From NCBI GenBank assembly GCA_029561455.1, contig JAKQIY010000051.1:1-64000 (forward strand): a stretch of 64,000 nt of DNA, written 5' to 3'. The notes beneath the pieces were generated by a model. That model worked only from the letters and a program-made list of their open reading frames with translations. It had not been told where the DNA came from and ran no database searches. Origin of the DNA: a bacterium. GTDB lineage: Bacteria > Zhuqueibacterota > Zhuqueibacteria > Residuimicrobiales > Krinioviventaceae. This document shows, piece after piece, positions 34,463 to 45,400 of this stretch. Position 1 is the stretch's first letter. Every line of letters starts with the position of its first letter. The translations under genes were made by a program, and so were the position numbers.

Positions 34463-37400
34463 TTATTTCATCAGGGTCATCTTTTTGATGCTGGTGAATT
34501 CAGCAGTTTCAAGACGATAGAAATAAACACCGCTGGCAACTTTGTGACCGGCGTTGTCCATAGCATCCCAGTTAATATTATGGAAACCAGCAGGCATAGT
34601 GCCATCCACAAGGGTGCGGATTTGCTGGCCGGTTGCGCTGAACACCGTCAGTTTTACATGTGCTGCTTTCGGCAACTGATAAGAAATAGCGGTTGTCGGG
34701 TTGAACGGGTTCGGATAGTTCTGGCCCATTGCAAAGGTTTCCGGCAACTTTTCTTCTTCTTTTACACCGATCGGATTATCATCGAATTTTTCAGATACAG
34801 CTACATTCGATTTGAATTTTGATACTGCGCCATTATTGTCATACACAACCATCTGGAATGACATTTTGGTGCTGGCCGGGTAAACGAAATCTTCGGCTGT
34901 GTAAACTTCAGTAGAGCCCGGTAAACCCGGAGTCGGAACTTGAGTTAATACTGCCGCATCATCCCAGTTCGGGAAAGCGCCGCCGAAATCTTCATAATCA
35001 ACGCGGATTTCATAATGATCTGCAGCGCCGCCGGCAAGCTCACCATCATCGCCAACCGCTGTCCAGGACAGGGTTACAGTAGTTTCAGTTACGCCAACTA
35101 CTTTCAGATCTGTAACAGAGCCGGGACCTTTATCATCAGCTAAAGCAACATTGGATATTGCCGATTCATTTCCAGCTTCGTCAACTGTTACTATGGCAAA
35201 GAACACATCGTAACTTGGACGGGTAACTTCAATTTCCAGCATCTGTTCGGTGCCTGCATCAGCAACGGCTAATGTATCCAATACCGTGGTAGCATCATCC
35301 CAGTTCGCAGCGGTGATAGGATCGTAAGAATAACGAATATCATAATAGCTGCCTTCTTCCGGCATGGATTCTGCAGGCGCAGACCACATAATAACTTTAG
35401 CTCCGCCTTCAAGATCATGCGCTTCGAGATCTGTAATTGCAGCAGGAGCAACAGCATCATGCGGGGTAACCATGATCGGGCCAACCGGATCGCTGATATT
35501 GTTGTTAAAATCAGCAACGGTAATCCAGTAATAATAAGCCTGGTCATTTACTAACTCTTCGCTGGTAAATGTCAAAGCATTTACATCAGCTAAAGCATTG
35601 GCGTTGGCAAGAGTATCGCTTTCACCTTCCCAAACTGTATAGTAGGCAGCGCCTGTAACTGCTGTCCAGTTCAATTTAGCCGACATATCGCCGGAGACGC
35701 CTGTAAAGGTAGCCGGGCCGGCAGTTGCTTCAATATCGGCGCCGGAATAGATCAACAGATCATCAACTGTAAAGTATTGATAACCGGCAGCGCCTGGAGG
35801 AGCAATTTGGCTGTTAAAGAAGAAACCAACCAGTACATGCGGCTGGTTATCGGTAATAGCAGAAATGTTCAGGGTCATAAATCCATGCCGCGCAGCAGAT
35901 GGACTGGTACGGGTCATGGTTTTTACTGCTGTCCAGGTTTTGCCGCTGTCAACAGATACAACTACGCCACCTACAAAGGTAGGATCGCTATCAGCATAAA
36001 CATGCTGTTCGTATTTAACCAGGGTATTGGTCATACCAGTGCAATCGAACGCCGGGGCGATGATAGTATCAGCAAATACAGTTGCATCACTGTGGAAGCA
36101 CCACAATTCGGTGTCGCCATTGCCGAACAAATCGCCTATGAACCAGGCATTGGCGCCATTTTCACCCAGGCTGCCCCAGGTTTCATACAATTGTGTATCA
36201 TCCATGGCATTGAAATCTTCATTGACATGGATAGCTGCGTTGGTATCGAATACATGGAATTCAACTACCAGAGAATCGTTGCTAATGTCATCATCCGGCT
36301 CAAACAATTCCGTGTAGGCAATCAATGTATAATCGCCTTCGTATTGCGGAGTCCAGTCCGGGAAATTATAAAAACCCATATCATCATTAAAGGGCTGGAA
36401 ATCCGGGTATTCATACAACGAATCGCCCTGTTGCGGAGCATAGGTATAGATATAACGTTCATAAACAGTGGTGCCGAAATCGTTGATAATTTTTACAAAA
36501 GTGTTGTAAATTTTAAAAGCGGTAAGACCAAAATTGCTGACCACCAGCTGCGGGTCATAAGCATGACCGGCAAAAATCGGTTCGCCTTTGGTAAAAGAAG
36601 AATCAAGATCGGCAAAAGATACACCGATGTCTTCGGCAAAACGAGTGAATACACTTAAGGTAGCATGGGCAACTTCAAAGCCCCAATCGGGATCAGAGCC
36701 GGTGCCTTCATCATTATCATCGTAAACAGCACGGAAACGTACACCAAGCGAATCACCGGGAGCGCCAATTACATTTTCGGTTAATACTATAGAAGCGTCT
36801 ACACTTGAGCCACCATAACCAGCCCAACCGGCCACAGCTTCCCAGGAGGAGCCGTAACCCAGGCCAAAACGGGAAGCGGTCATATTATCGGCAGCAGTGC
36901 CGTCATTTTCAAAAACGGTAGTTGCGCCGTTGGTGACGAGAATATTGTCAACCCACCAACCGCCGTTGGGTTGATTAGTATAACCATCAGATGTGAATTC
37001 CCATTTGATCTGAATGGTTTGACCGGCAAAAGCGGAAAGATCAAAGGTTACCGGCGCCAGGGGGCCATCATGGTCATTGGTGAAACCGGGTTCATCCCAG
37101 GCAGTGGGAACTTCGAAATCGATATCGGCATCTGTCAAGCCATTTAAATAAGCGCCATGATATTTAAAAGAGAATAAATCGGCAATATCATAACCTTCAT
37201 TGGGTACAATAACGGTCCAGGTAGCGCCGCCATCGGCAGAAACTTTAACGTTACCGCCATCCCATTCCGCTTCGGATATGATCAGGTGGTCAAAGGAAAG
37301 GGTTGTGGTTCCGGCCGGAATTGCAATCGGTTCGGTAACCAGATCTTCGATCCACGCTTCGTGATATCCTGGTGCACCATACTGATTGGTCTGCATAAGC

Positions 37401-38095
37401 CATAATTCGCCATCAAGATGCCATTTTGCGGGTTCATTAATTTCTACCCACAAAACATCGTCGGGATCCGGATTACCCATATAAAGCGATAAATCCAGCG
37501 TAGAAACACGATACGGCACGCCAGCATCACTGGTTTTGGGAATACCGATCATAACTTCAATGGCTTCGTCTTTGGCTGCAACGTCGCCGCCAAAATCTCC
37601 ACCCGGTTCCGGAGCAAATGCTGAATTATAAATAGCATAAGCAGGGTTTCCATATAAAGCGCCATAATCCAGCCACATCCAGTCATTACCGGCTGCATTG
37701 GTGCTCAAATCTACCAGGTCAAACAGTAAAAAATCGTCTTCAGTTTCGAAACTGACATCAAATACCGGGAAAATATCGCCGCCGCCCGGTACTTCCGCAA
37801 CCGGAACTAACAGTTCGGTATGCGATTTCATAGCGTTTCTCTTGTTAGCAAGATTGGTAACCTGTTCTTTAGTCAACCCACGTTGGGTTGCCAAAGCAGC
37901 CTTTTTTGCCAACTTTTCCTGCATCGATGATATTTGGCCAATTTTTGCAGTTTCAAAATGACCGTTCTTTACTGAATTAACTTTTAATTGTGTATCACCT
38001 TTGGAAACCGGCGCTACATTAGCAAATGTAAACGCCGCAAAAGATAATAGCAATACCAGTGATAACAGGATGGTAATTATTTTTTTGTTAACCAT
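34463..38095 (-). CDS. Large secreted protein with fibronectin-III repeats and type IX-type sorting domain
   Basis: 1210 residues from ATG 38095 (AAGGAG 6 nt upstream). A signal peptide is cut near FTFANV. Beta-rich N-terminal part with carbohydrate-binding or MAM-like segments (GGWWVDNILV, YFTVDDLLIYSG). Then about three FN3 units (roughly 830-1130; for example TVTLSWTAVGDDGE) and a FlgD-like sorting domain with GQNYPNPFNPTT ending MTLMK. Presumably displayed or released at the surface. No catalytic motif seen. A frame from 38185 would hide the signal peptide. Confidence 0.85.
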   Translation of the reverse strand: MVNKKIITILLSLVLLLSFAAFTFANVAPVSKGDTQLKVNSVKNGHFETAKIGQISSMQEKLAKKAALATQRGLTKEQVTNLANKRNAMKSHTELLVPVAEVPGGGDIFPVFDVSFETEDDFLLFDLVDLSTNAAGNDWMWLDYGALYGNPAYAIYNSAFAPEPGGDFGGDVAAKDEAIEVMIGIPKTSDAGVPYRVSTLDLSLYMGNPDPDDVLWVEINEPAKWHLDGELWLMQTNQYGAPGYHEAWIEDLVTEPIAIPAGTTTLSFDHLIISEAEWDGGNVKVSADGGATWTVIVPNEGYDIADLFSFKYHGAYLNGLTDADIDFEVPTAWDEPGFTNDHDGPLAPVTFDLSAFAGQTIQIKWEFTSDGYTNQPNGGWWVDNILVTNGATTVFENDGTAADNMTASRFGLGYGSSWEAVAGWAGYGGSSVDASIVLTENVIGAPGDSLGVRFRAVYDDNDEGTGSDPDWGFEVAHATLSVFTRFAEDIGVSFADLDSSFTKGEPIFAGHAYDPQLVVSNFGLTAFKIYNTFVKIINDFGTTVYERYIYTYAPQQGDSLYEYPDFQPFNDDMGFYNFPDWTPQYEGDYTLIAYTELFEPDDDISNDSLVVEFHVFDTNAAIHVNEDFNAMDDTQLYETWGSLGENGANAWFIGDLFGNGDTELWCFHSDATVFADTIIAPAFDCTGMTNTLVKYEQHVYADSDPTFVGGVVVSVDSGKTWTAVKTMTRTSPSAARHGFMTLNISAITDNQPHVLVGFFFNSQIAPPGAAGYQYFTVDDLLIYSGADIEATAGPATFTGVSGDMSAKLNWTAVTGAAYYTVWEGESDTLANANALADVNALTFTSEELVNDQAYYYWITVADFNNNISDPVGPIMVTPHDAVAPAAITDLEAHDLEGGAKVIMWSAPAESMPEEGSYYDIRYSYDPITAANWDDATTVLDTLAVADAGTEQMLEIEVTRPSYDVFFAIVTVDEAGNESAISNVALADDKGPGSVTDLKVVGVTETTVTLSWTAVGDDGELAGGAADHYEIRVDYEDFGGAFPNWDDAAVLTQVPTPGLPGSTEVYTAEDFVYPASTKMSFQMVVYDNNGAVSKFKSNVAVSEKFDDNPIGVKEEEKLPETFAMGQNYPNPFNPTTAISYQLPKAAHVKLTVFSATGQQIRTLVDGTMPAGFHNINWDAMDNAGHKVASGVYFYRLETAEFTSIKKMTLMK

Positions 38096-38157
38096 ATTGT
38101 TCTCCTTGATCAAGTCAATGAAACAACACTCATAAATTAAGTTACAGGAGAGATATT

Positions 38158-38183
38158 GAGGCGGTTTTTTATAAAACCGCCTC
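38158..38183. terminator. Symmetric hairpin between two exported-protein genes
   Basis: GAGGCGGTTT (38158-38167) pairs with AAACCGCCTC (38174-38183) over a 6-nt loop, 12 nt past the stop of the upstream - strand gene at 38195. There is little U-run, so it may lower expression of the downstream gene rather than stop transcription. Confidence 0.6.
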
Positions 38184-38194
38184 ATTTAATTCAT

Positions 38195-40957
38195 TTATTT
38201 AATCAAAGCCATTTTCTTTACAGCATCCATCTTGTCGGTGGAGAGTTTATAGAAATAAACTCCGGTCGGCAGATTGGAAGCATTAAAGACAACCTTGTGG
38301 GTTCCGGCTTTAACTGTGCCATTTAACAGGGTGGCAACTTCCTGGCCGTTCACATTGTAAACCACCAGTTTTACTTTGCCGGCTTCAGGCAGAGTATAGC
38401 TGATCTCGGTGGTCGGGTTGAACGGGTTCGGATAATTCTGATGCAAGGTGAATTGATCGGCAACTGCATTATTCTCTTCACGAACAGATGTTATTGGTCT
38501 GTCAATAACAGTCACATTATCGATGAACCAGGTAGCGAATTCGCCACTGTTATTCATATTTCTCCACCAGAAGCGGACTTGCATTGAAGTTGCACTGCCG
38601 GCAATATCGGTAATTATGAAAGAATAAAAATCGGTTTCGACATCGATCTGGAAGGCAACGCCTGATCCTGATTTTTCATGATGGATAATAGGATTCCAGG
38701 TAGCGCCGCCGTCAAATGTAACATCAACATAAGCATAGATCGGAAAATCATTATCGCCATCGGTGCCTGATACATTTTCGGTAAATTCCAGGAACCGATT
38801 ATGATTTGCTGCTAATGCAGGCAAGGTATAAACTTTGCTGAACAACAGTTCGTTCTGCGGTTGTGCAGGGGTGCCGGTCGGCATATCGCCATAAACGGTG
38901 TCGTTACGAATACCGTTCAAATGACGGATATATGCGCCGATATCATTGGTCACATCTTCATCTTCAACCAGCCAGCCGTTGTAATAATCGAACTGGGCCA
39001 GATCGGAGCTGTCGACTACTGTAAAGCCGCCAACATCAACACCTTCATTATAATGTTGTTTGGCTGACCAGGTATCAAACTGGTAACCGACATGATCGCC
39101 GTCGGAATCATTATTTCTCCAAGCCTGGAAGGTTTCAACATCAATAACTTCATCAAGCGACGGGAAAGCATAGAAACCGGCGGAAACCACATCATTATAA
39201 GTGGCTTGATCGGTACTATAATTGGTGCGCATGTTGACGCTATAATTCTGTTTTTCATCAGGAACAGTAAATGTGCCGAACAACAAATCCGAAGTCAACT
39301 GATCGGCGCGCAGCGGCGGAGTTTTTAATGTTTTAGTATCCAAAATATTGCCGAGAGAATCAGTAATTGTAACAATTACATCAACCGGGGCCAATGCTTT
39401 GGTGCCGCTGTTTTTAACTGTACCGATAATGGTAATAGTTTCACCTTTATTGATTGGATTATCAACCGTTTTACCAATATTGAGGGACTGCGGTTTGGCG
39501 TCAATTTCAGGAATGACCGCGGTGCCGTTCAAATAGTTGGCTTCGTTGGTGATAGCGCCGGCGCCGGACCAGAATATATCCAGGTCGGTAGAAGCCGGAT
39601 TATAGATAACATCGGTTCCCTGATCGCCCAGAGGTTCGTTACCGTCGCTGGTTACCCAACGATGTAATTTCCACGGCATATTCGCCGGGGTGGTGCTGCC
39701 AAGGGTGGAAGCATTTTCGATTTTCAATACAACAACATCACCGCCGGCGCCGGCAGCATTGCCGTAGCTGTTGGTGTTGGTAACCAGGTACAAGATATCA
39801 TTGGTGTCGTCAACCTGGGCATTCGGCAAGAAACAATTATCATCTTCGACAACCGGTATATCCGGGAAATTGGTTGAATTGAGATTAACAGCGCCTTCAA
39901 AGCCGGCGCCGCCGTTCAGGGTACCAAAATCGGTTACGCTGGTTGCATCAGCCGGCGGTTCCCAGGTACCAAAATCAACACCACCACCATTATTATCCAT
40001 AAAATAATAGCCGCGGTTATTTTTATCAAACACTATTTCCGGCATACCCCAGCATTGTTCCAGTTCTTCTTGCAAACGGGTCGGAGGAATTGGGCCCCAC
40101 GCAGCCGCAGCAGTTTTGTAATAGATATGATATGGGGTTTTATCGCCAAAGGTATCGGAGCCGCCGTCACCAGAGAAGATGATGTGCGGATCGTTGTTGC
40201 GGTCCAGAATGATGGAACCCTGGAACACTACAGCGCTCGGTAAAAAGCTGATTGCTTCAGCGCCGGCAGTTACGCCATCGGCGCGGGTGAATGCCAGGTC
40301 GGCCAAATTAGCATCGCCGTCGGCGGCCGCAAGATTAGCGCGGGTATAATACATGTCCTGGTTTTGATAAGCATAAGTAATGTGAACAACCCGATCGGCG
40401 CCAATAGCCATGGTACCCCATGACACTTCAGCAGTCGGCACACCGATTTTGGTGCCTAAATCCATGAACGGGCACCAGGTAGCGCCGCCGTCCGTAGAAC
40501 GGGTTAACTGGGTTCTCCACACGCCGCCGGTTACACGCGGAGCTGTAAGAATATAAATATCATCATTGGTAGGATCAACAGAAACTTTACCCATCAAACA
40601 ACGATTAAAATTAGCAAAACCGATAGTCAAAGGAATATTAATCGGTTCTGTCCATTGCAAACCTAATGCATCGGTGGAATGAGCATAATACGGGAAAGTA
40701 TAGGTAGCATCTTCCCAACTGGCATGAATGATGCCATCGGAAGTTCTAGCTGCATGACGACCGCCATAGAGGAATGCTCTCGGCATGGCGTCGCCCAGGA
40801 CAATACCGCCCGGTTTGGTAAAATCTGCAATTCTATTTTCATAAACTGCAGGTTGATCGCGTTTTTCTACTCTTTTTTGTGCGCTAACAAATGTAACAGT
40901 TGTTAGTAGTACAGCTATAATCAAGAACAGTAACAATACAGTGTTTTGCTTTCTCAT
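38195..40957 (-). CDS. Secreted sialidase-like (BNR) protein with sorting domain
   Basis: 920 residues. Signal peptide (LLTTVTFVSAQ). The N-terminal half has BNR/Asp-box-like pieces (TRSTDGGATW) as in sialidase-type propellers. A CARDB-like beta domain (IIGTVKNSGTKALAPVDV) follows near 500, then a jelly-roll-like segment (WFIDNVTV), then the sorting domain with HQNYPNPFNPTT ending MALIK. No clear catalytic residues of true sialidases can be assigned. GGGAGG lies 4 nt before the ATG. Same strand and similar design as the downstream protein. Confidence 0.85.
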   Translation of the reverse strand: MRKQNTVLLLFLIIAVLLTTVTFVSAQKRVEKRDQPAVYENRIADFTKPGGIVLGDAMPRAFLYGGRHAARTSDGIIHASWEDATYTFPYYAHSTDALGLQWTEPINIPLTIGFANFNRCLMGKVSVDPTNDDIYILTAPRVTGGVWRTQLTRSTDGGATWCPFMDLGTKIGVPTAEVSWGTMAIGADRVVHITYAYQNQDMYYTRANLAAADGDANLADLAFTRADGVTAGAEAISFLPSAVVFQGSIILDRNNDPHIIFSGDGGSDTFGDKTPYHIYYKTAAAAWGPIPPTRLQEELEQCWGMPEIVFDKNNRGYYFMDNNGGGVDFGTWEPPADATSVTDFGTLNGGAGFEGAVNLNSTNFPDIPVVEDDNCFLPNAQVDDTNDILYLVTNTNSYGNAAGAGGDVVVLKIENASTLGSTTPANMPWKLHRWVTSDGNEPLGDQGTDVIYNPASTDLDIFWSGAGAITNEANYLNGTAVIPEIDAKPQSLNIGKTVDNPINKGETITIIGTVKNSGTKALAPVDVIVTITDSLGNILDTKTLKTPPLRADQLTSDLLFGTFTVPDEKQNYSVNMRTNYSTDQATYNDVVSAGFYAFPSLDEVIDVETFQAWRNNDSDGDHVGYQFDTWSAKQHYNEGVDVGGFTVVDSSDLAQFDYYNGWLVEDEDVTNDIGAYIRHLNGIRNDTVYGDMPTGTPAQPQNELLFSKVYTLPALAANHNRFLEFTENVSGTDGDNDFPIYAYVDVTFDGGATWNPIIHHEKSGSGVAFQIDVETDFYSFIITDIAGSATSMQVRFWWRNMNNSGEFATWFIDNVTVIDRPITSVREENNAVADQFTLHQNYPNPFNPTTEISYTLPEAGKVKLVVYNVNGQEVATLLNGTVKAGTHKVVFNASNLPTGVYFYKLSTDKMDAVKKMALIK

Positions 40958-41099
40958 ATTTCCTCCCGCTTGAACGGTTAAAGCTGTTTTTTAGAGTTAT
41001 TAGGTGATTAAATAAAGAAAGAAATCTGCAATACCACCTCCTTACTAGATTTTTTATTCATTCCGCTCCTGTATTAAAATCATTTTAAAATTTGTATAC

Positions 41100-42416
41100 T
41101 TACCATAAATCAACCGGAGGCCAATTTTGTGTTGGCGCATCCTCCGGTAATGTATTAATTTTTGTTAATAAATCAAAAATAAATTGTGATGAATTATTAT
41201 CAACAACATTTCCTTGTTTCAAATAGAATTCCAATACTTTTTCGGCACCAAAATAATCTTTTTCCTGGTAAAAAGCAAGCGCCATAATTTTATAAAAATC
41301 CCACATATCAAACTCGTTATCATTTTCAAACAGTTCGCGTTTATAGGGATAATGGGCGTTATCCAGGGTTTTTAAATCCTGGTTAATATATGCAAGCGCT
41401 CGTGCTGCTTTTAAAGCTGAAGCATAATCGCCCTGCGCCAGGTAAGCGGTTGCCATGCCGGCATAAGCATCTGCCTGCATATAAGTGCCGCCGGTTGTCG
41501 GATCAGCGGCATTATAGCGATTATAAAATTCGCCTTTTAAATAATAAGTGTCGCCGGGCATGTCGGTCGGAGTATTTGAAAGACTTTCCAGTCTATCTTC
41601 TAGAGCTATAAACTGGTTTTCCGAACGTTTAATTACATAGCCTTTTTCATGGTACATATAAACAGCGGCAATTTTTTCCAGCTTGTTTATACGGGGAATA
41701 ATTTCTACAACACCTTTTTGTGCATCCAGGTAAAAATCACCAAAATTTTGTAATTGCGCCGGAGAAGAAACCGGGGTACGCAAACTATCGGGACTAAAAG
41801 TGAGAGAATTGTCAAGTTCAGTGCCCAGCGCTGTGCCGGCGGCATTACTGATTTCAGGTTTTGGTAAATTGAACACACGGGTTCCGGCTGCCAGAATAAA
41901 TGTAGGAGCGGGTCCCAACATTTTATTAACACGGGCAGTATAACTTTCAATCCCTTCAAGATTTACTATCCAGGCATTGGTGCGGATTTGCCACAGATCA
42001 TTATAACGGTTATTCATCGTATCAACAACTGCAAATGCCGGTACTTTTTCAAGATTTAATACCGGCCGCCGTTTCTTCAATACCGTTTCCAAACTGATTA
42101 CAAAACTAAAATTTGTAATCGCCTGGGAATATTGTTCGGTACGGGCATAAGTCCATCCCAAACCCCGGTAAGCATCTATAGAAAGTTCCGGATCAACATT
42201 CCGCTTGATTGTGTTTTCAAAATGTGCAATGGCTGTTTCAAATTCCCCCTGCTGATAAGCTGCCCAGCCCTCATTGAGCAGGGAAGTTATTGTTTCAGCA
42301 GAGGTCGGAATATCATCTGATTCTTTGGAACAACCAAAAATCACCAGCATTGTTACCAAAATTCCGAGTATTACAGGCAATCCGGTTCTTGTTGTGTGTA
42401 CATTTTTTAGGGTCAT
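41100..42416 (-). CDS. TPR-containing lipoprotein
   Basis: 438 residues from ATG 42416 (GGAGG 6 nt upstream; TTG 42419 is one codon earlier). Lipobox VIFGCSK near residue 29 marks it as a lipoprotein. TPR units follow: GWAAYQQGEFETAIAHFENT, GLGWTYARTEQYSQAITNF, and more near 320-400 (ADAYAGMATAYLAQGDYASAL, ALAFYQEKDYFGAEKVLEFY). It is last in the five-gene series from the TonB receptor. It probably scaffolds an outer-membrane or periplasmic complex, but this is inferred. Confidence 0.85.
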   Translation of the reverse strand: MTLKNVHTTRTGLPVILGILVTMLVIFGCSKESDDIPTSAETITSLLNEGWAAYQQGEFETAIAHFENTIKRNVDPELSIDAYRGLGWTYARTEQYSQAITNFSFVISLETVLKKRRPVLNLEKVPAFAVVDTMNNRYNDLWQIRTNAWIVNLEGIESYTARVNKMLGPAPTFILAAGTRVFNLPKPEISNAAGTALGTELDNSLTFSPDSLRTPVSSPAQLQNFGDFYLDAQKGVVEIIPRINKLEKIAAVYMYHEKGYVIKRSENQFIALEDRLESLSNTPTDMPGDTYYLKGEFYNRYNAADPTTGGTYMQADAYAGMATAYLAQGDYASALKAARALAYINQDLKTLDNAHYPYKRELFENDNEFDMWDFYKIMALAFYQEKDYFGAEKVLEFYLKQGNVVDNNSSQFIFDLLTKINTLPEDAPTQNWPPVDLW

Positions 42417-42477
42417 CAATGCCTCCTTTAAACTCTATATGATAAAAAGAATAATCAATTTAGTCAATACCGTACAG

Positions 42478-45400
42478 TTATTTTACAAGGATCATTTTTC
42501 TGGTTTCTTTAAAATCACCGGCTTTAATTTCATACAAATACAAGCCGCTGCTCACTTTGAAACCGGAACTGCTTAATCCATCCCACTGCGCTGTATAATA
42601 TCCGGCCGGTTTGTTTTCATCTATCAGAGTATTGACCAACTGCCCGTTCATATTATATATTTTAAGGCTTACTCTAGCTTCACGGGGCAGTTGATATTTT
42701 ATTTCTGTTGATGGGTTGAACGGATTTGGATAATTCTGATACAAGGCAAATGTTTCAGGCACCGATGTATTGCTGGATTCGCTTAATACACCTATTGTGC
42801 CCTGGATTACTGCAAAAGTTCCAAGCTGTTTTACCGCTGCGGTAAAGGTATTTTTCTTTTTATCCTGTACTGCCGGAACATGCTTCCAGGTATTATTTTC
42901 CAGTGTATACAGAGCTATATCGTTATCATCTGCTTCTGTATTACCGGTATAAGCAATTGTTACGGTTGCATCGCGTAACAGGTCGGTACCGGTAGGACCA
43001 AACTGGTAAATACTGCTTTTATAAAGTATATTGTCACCGGCGTCAACTTTTAAGAGCCCGGCTTCCCGGTTCCAGGTATTTGCATAAGCAGATAAATATG
43101 TAGCAGAACGCAGGGAATTTTCCGGTAAATAAAGAGATGCGCTTTTATCGGGACTTATTATTGTATAAATCGATTGCGGAACTGCTTTTTGTACGGTAAT
43201 GGGGGTTAATATATAATCAACGTCATTGCCGGGCAGATCCTGTAAATCTTTGATTAAAAGTTTCATCTCACCTTCCATGGTGATATGATAACGGCCTTTA
43301 TATAAATAATTTGCCGCCTTGTCCCGGCTGTCCAATCCGGTATCAAATGCTTCCATATCAACCCTGGTTGAATCGGTATAGTACAATACCTCCACAGTCG
43401 GCAATTCATATTGCGCGCCAACATCGGAAAAAGTGTTTTCACCGGAATATACAAATAAATCCAGAAATTCGGGGAATAGTGGATTATGGACAATTTGATG
43501 CTTTACTTCCGGCGGAGTTACGTCTTTGGTGATCACAAAACGAGCGGCGCCGCCAAGTGAATCCTGGTTGCTGATGAGCATATATAATTTGTGATACTTT
43601 AAAGATGTGGTATCAGCATTGGGCTCATATTTGGATAACACATTAAATGTGAGTTCTTTTTCACTGTTAAAGGCTGGGGTTAAATCTTCTACATCTTTTT
43701 TACCATCCGGCATAACCTTGATCAATTGTACTCTTAAATTGGTATTGTCGCCGGCGTTAAATTTAATGTTAATGGGTTGTTTGGTTACCAAATCTTTAGC
43801 CCAATACCGGACGACAGCCTGAACCGGGTCGGATTCGACCAGGCTGGGGAATGGGAAGAAATAACGGATCATGAACGCCCAGTTATTCAACCCTTCCCGA
43901 TATTCAGCATTTTTACCATACAAATTAATATCGGCCATGGATTCATCATGTCCAAACAGCGGGCCAAAATTCATACCCAGACCATATTGTCTCATATAGG
44001 TGTTTAGAATATTAGAATAAGTTGCATCACGATAACCATACTTGGCGCCGGTTACCGGGTCAATTCGGGTGGTATCATTAATGGTAGTGGCAATCGTCCA
44101 GGCCGCAAAGACATCTTCAAATTTGATGTTTTTATCTTTTAAGGCTTTTTGAATGCCCCGCCAGCCGTTTTCGGTATTATTAAGCACTGTTTTCAGTAAA
44201 TCAAAACCGCCAAAATTTTCTGTTAACCAGGTTGTAAACAAGGAAACCTGGGTATAACGGTTATTCATATCGCCATTGTCTGCTTTAACACTCCAGGGAC
44301 TCAACGGGGTGCCGGCAATCAGGCTGAATACTTTATTGGCGCCGGTCAGAGTTTGAAAATCCGGCATACCGGTCGGCATGTTAAAACCACAGAGACGTTC
44401 AGCATAAAAAGACAAACCTTCAACAACCCAGCGTTCTTCATCATAATCCTTGTTCCAGACTATCATGCGCACCAGTTGATGTGCAATCGCGCTGGCTCTT
44501 TCCTGGTCTGTTGATTCACGCGAATCGATATAAATATATTCGCCCTTGTTGGTATTGCCGATATTGCTCTGATCTTCGGCGCGGAAATACCCGGTTAACT
44601 TTGATGTGCCATTGTTACCGTTTGATGTGGTGTTTTCAGTTTCGCCTTTTTCGATAATGCTGTGCATGACGATATTGATCTTGCTGTTTTTATCGAAATC
44701 GGGGAGATTTTCAGCGCCAAAGTTATCGATAATTGTTTGATAAATACCCTTTTGTGCATCGGCAGGGGTAACATTGTCAAAATTATCAATAACGGTATTG
44801 ATTTGGGTGTCATTTACAAAAGCGCTCATACCATAGTTTTTACCAGTCCAGGTAGCGCCTGCATCGGCAGAAACGAAAAATCCAAAGGGCGTTCCTGCAT
44901 AAAGTAAACCATTATTTAAAGCTATACTTGTAATTTCAGTTTCGGGTTCAATAATTCCAAGCGCTGTCCAGGTGGCGCCGGCATCGGCGCTTGTATAAAT
45001 CCCATCCAGGGTGCCGGCATAAATTTTGTCTGTTGAATCTATAAACAAGCTGTTAATATCAACATTTTCCAGTCCGCCGGTTGCTGTGCCTACCAGGGTC
45101 CAGTTAATTCCACCATCGCTGGTTTTGTAAACACCATTGGCATTGCCGGCAAAAATTTGCCCGGAATTGGTCGAAAAAGCAAATTTGTTAAAAACTATGC
45201 CGCTGGTTGTTGAAAAAGTCATCCGGGCCAGGGATTCGGCATTATTTAACAGATCATAATCGGCAACCGGATTACCATAAATCTGGTTTTCATTTCTGAT
45301 CACTATACCCTTTTTGTCCTTATTTAAACCGCGTAAAGTGACGGATTTGTCGCTCCACACCAGGGTATCGCCAGTAGTACTTATATATTTAACAGTTATA

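Noticed and set aside
35777-36658. 293-codon + strand frame inside the 1210-residue protein gene
   Set aside because: Antisense to a confident secreted protein; no RBS and no family pattern.
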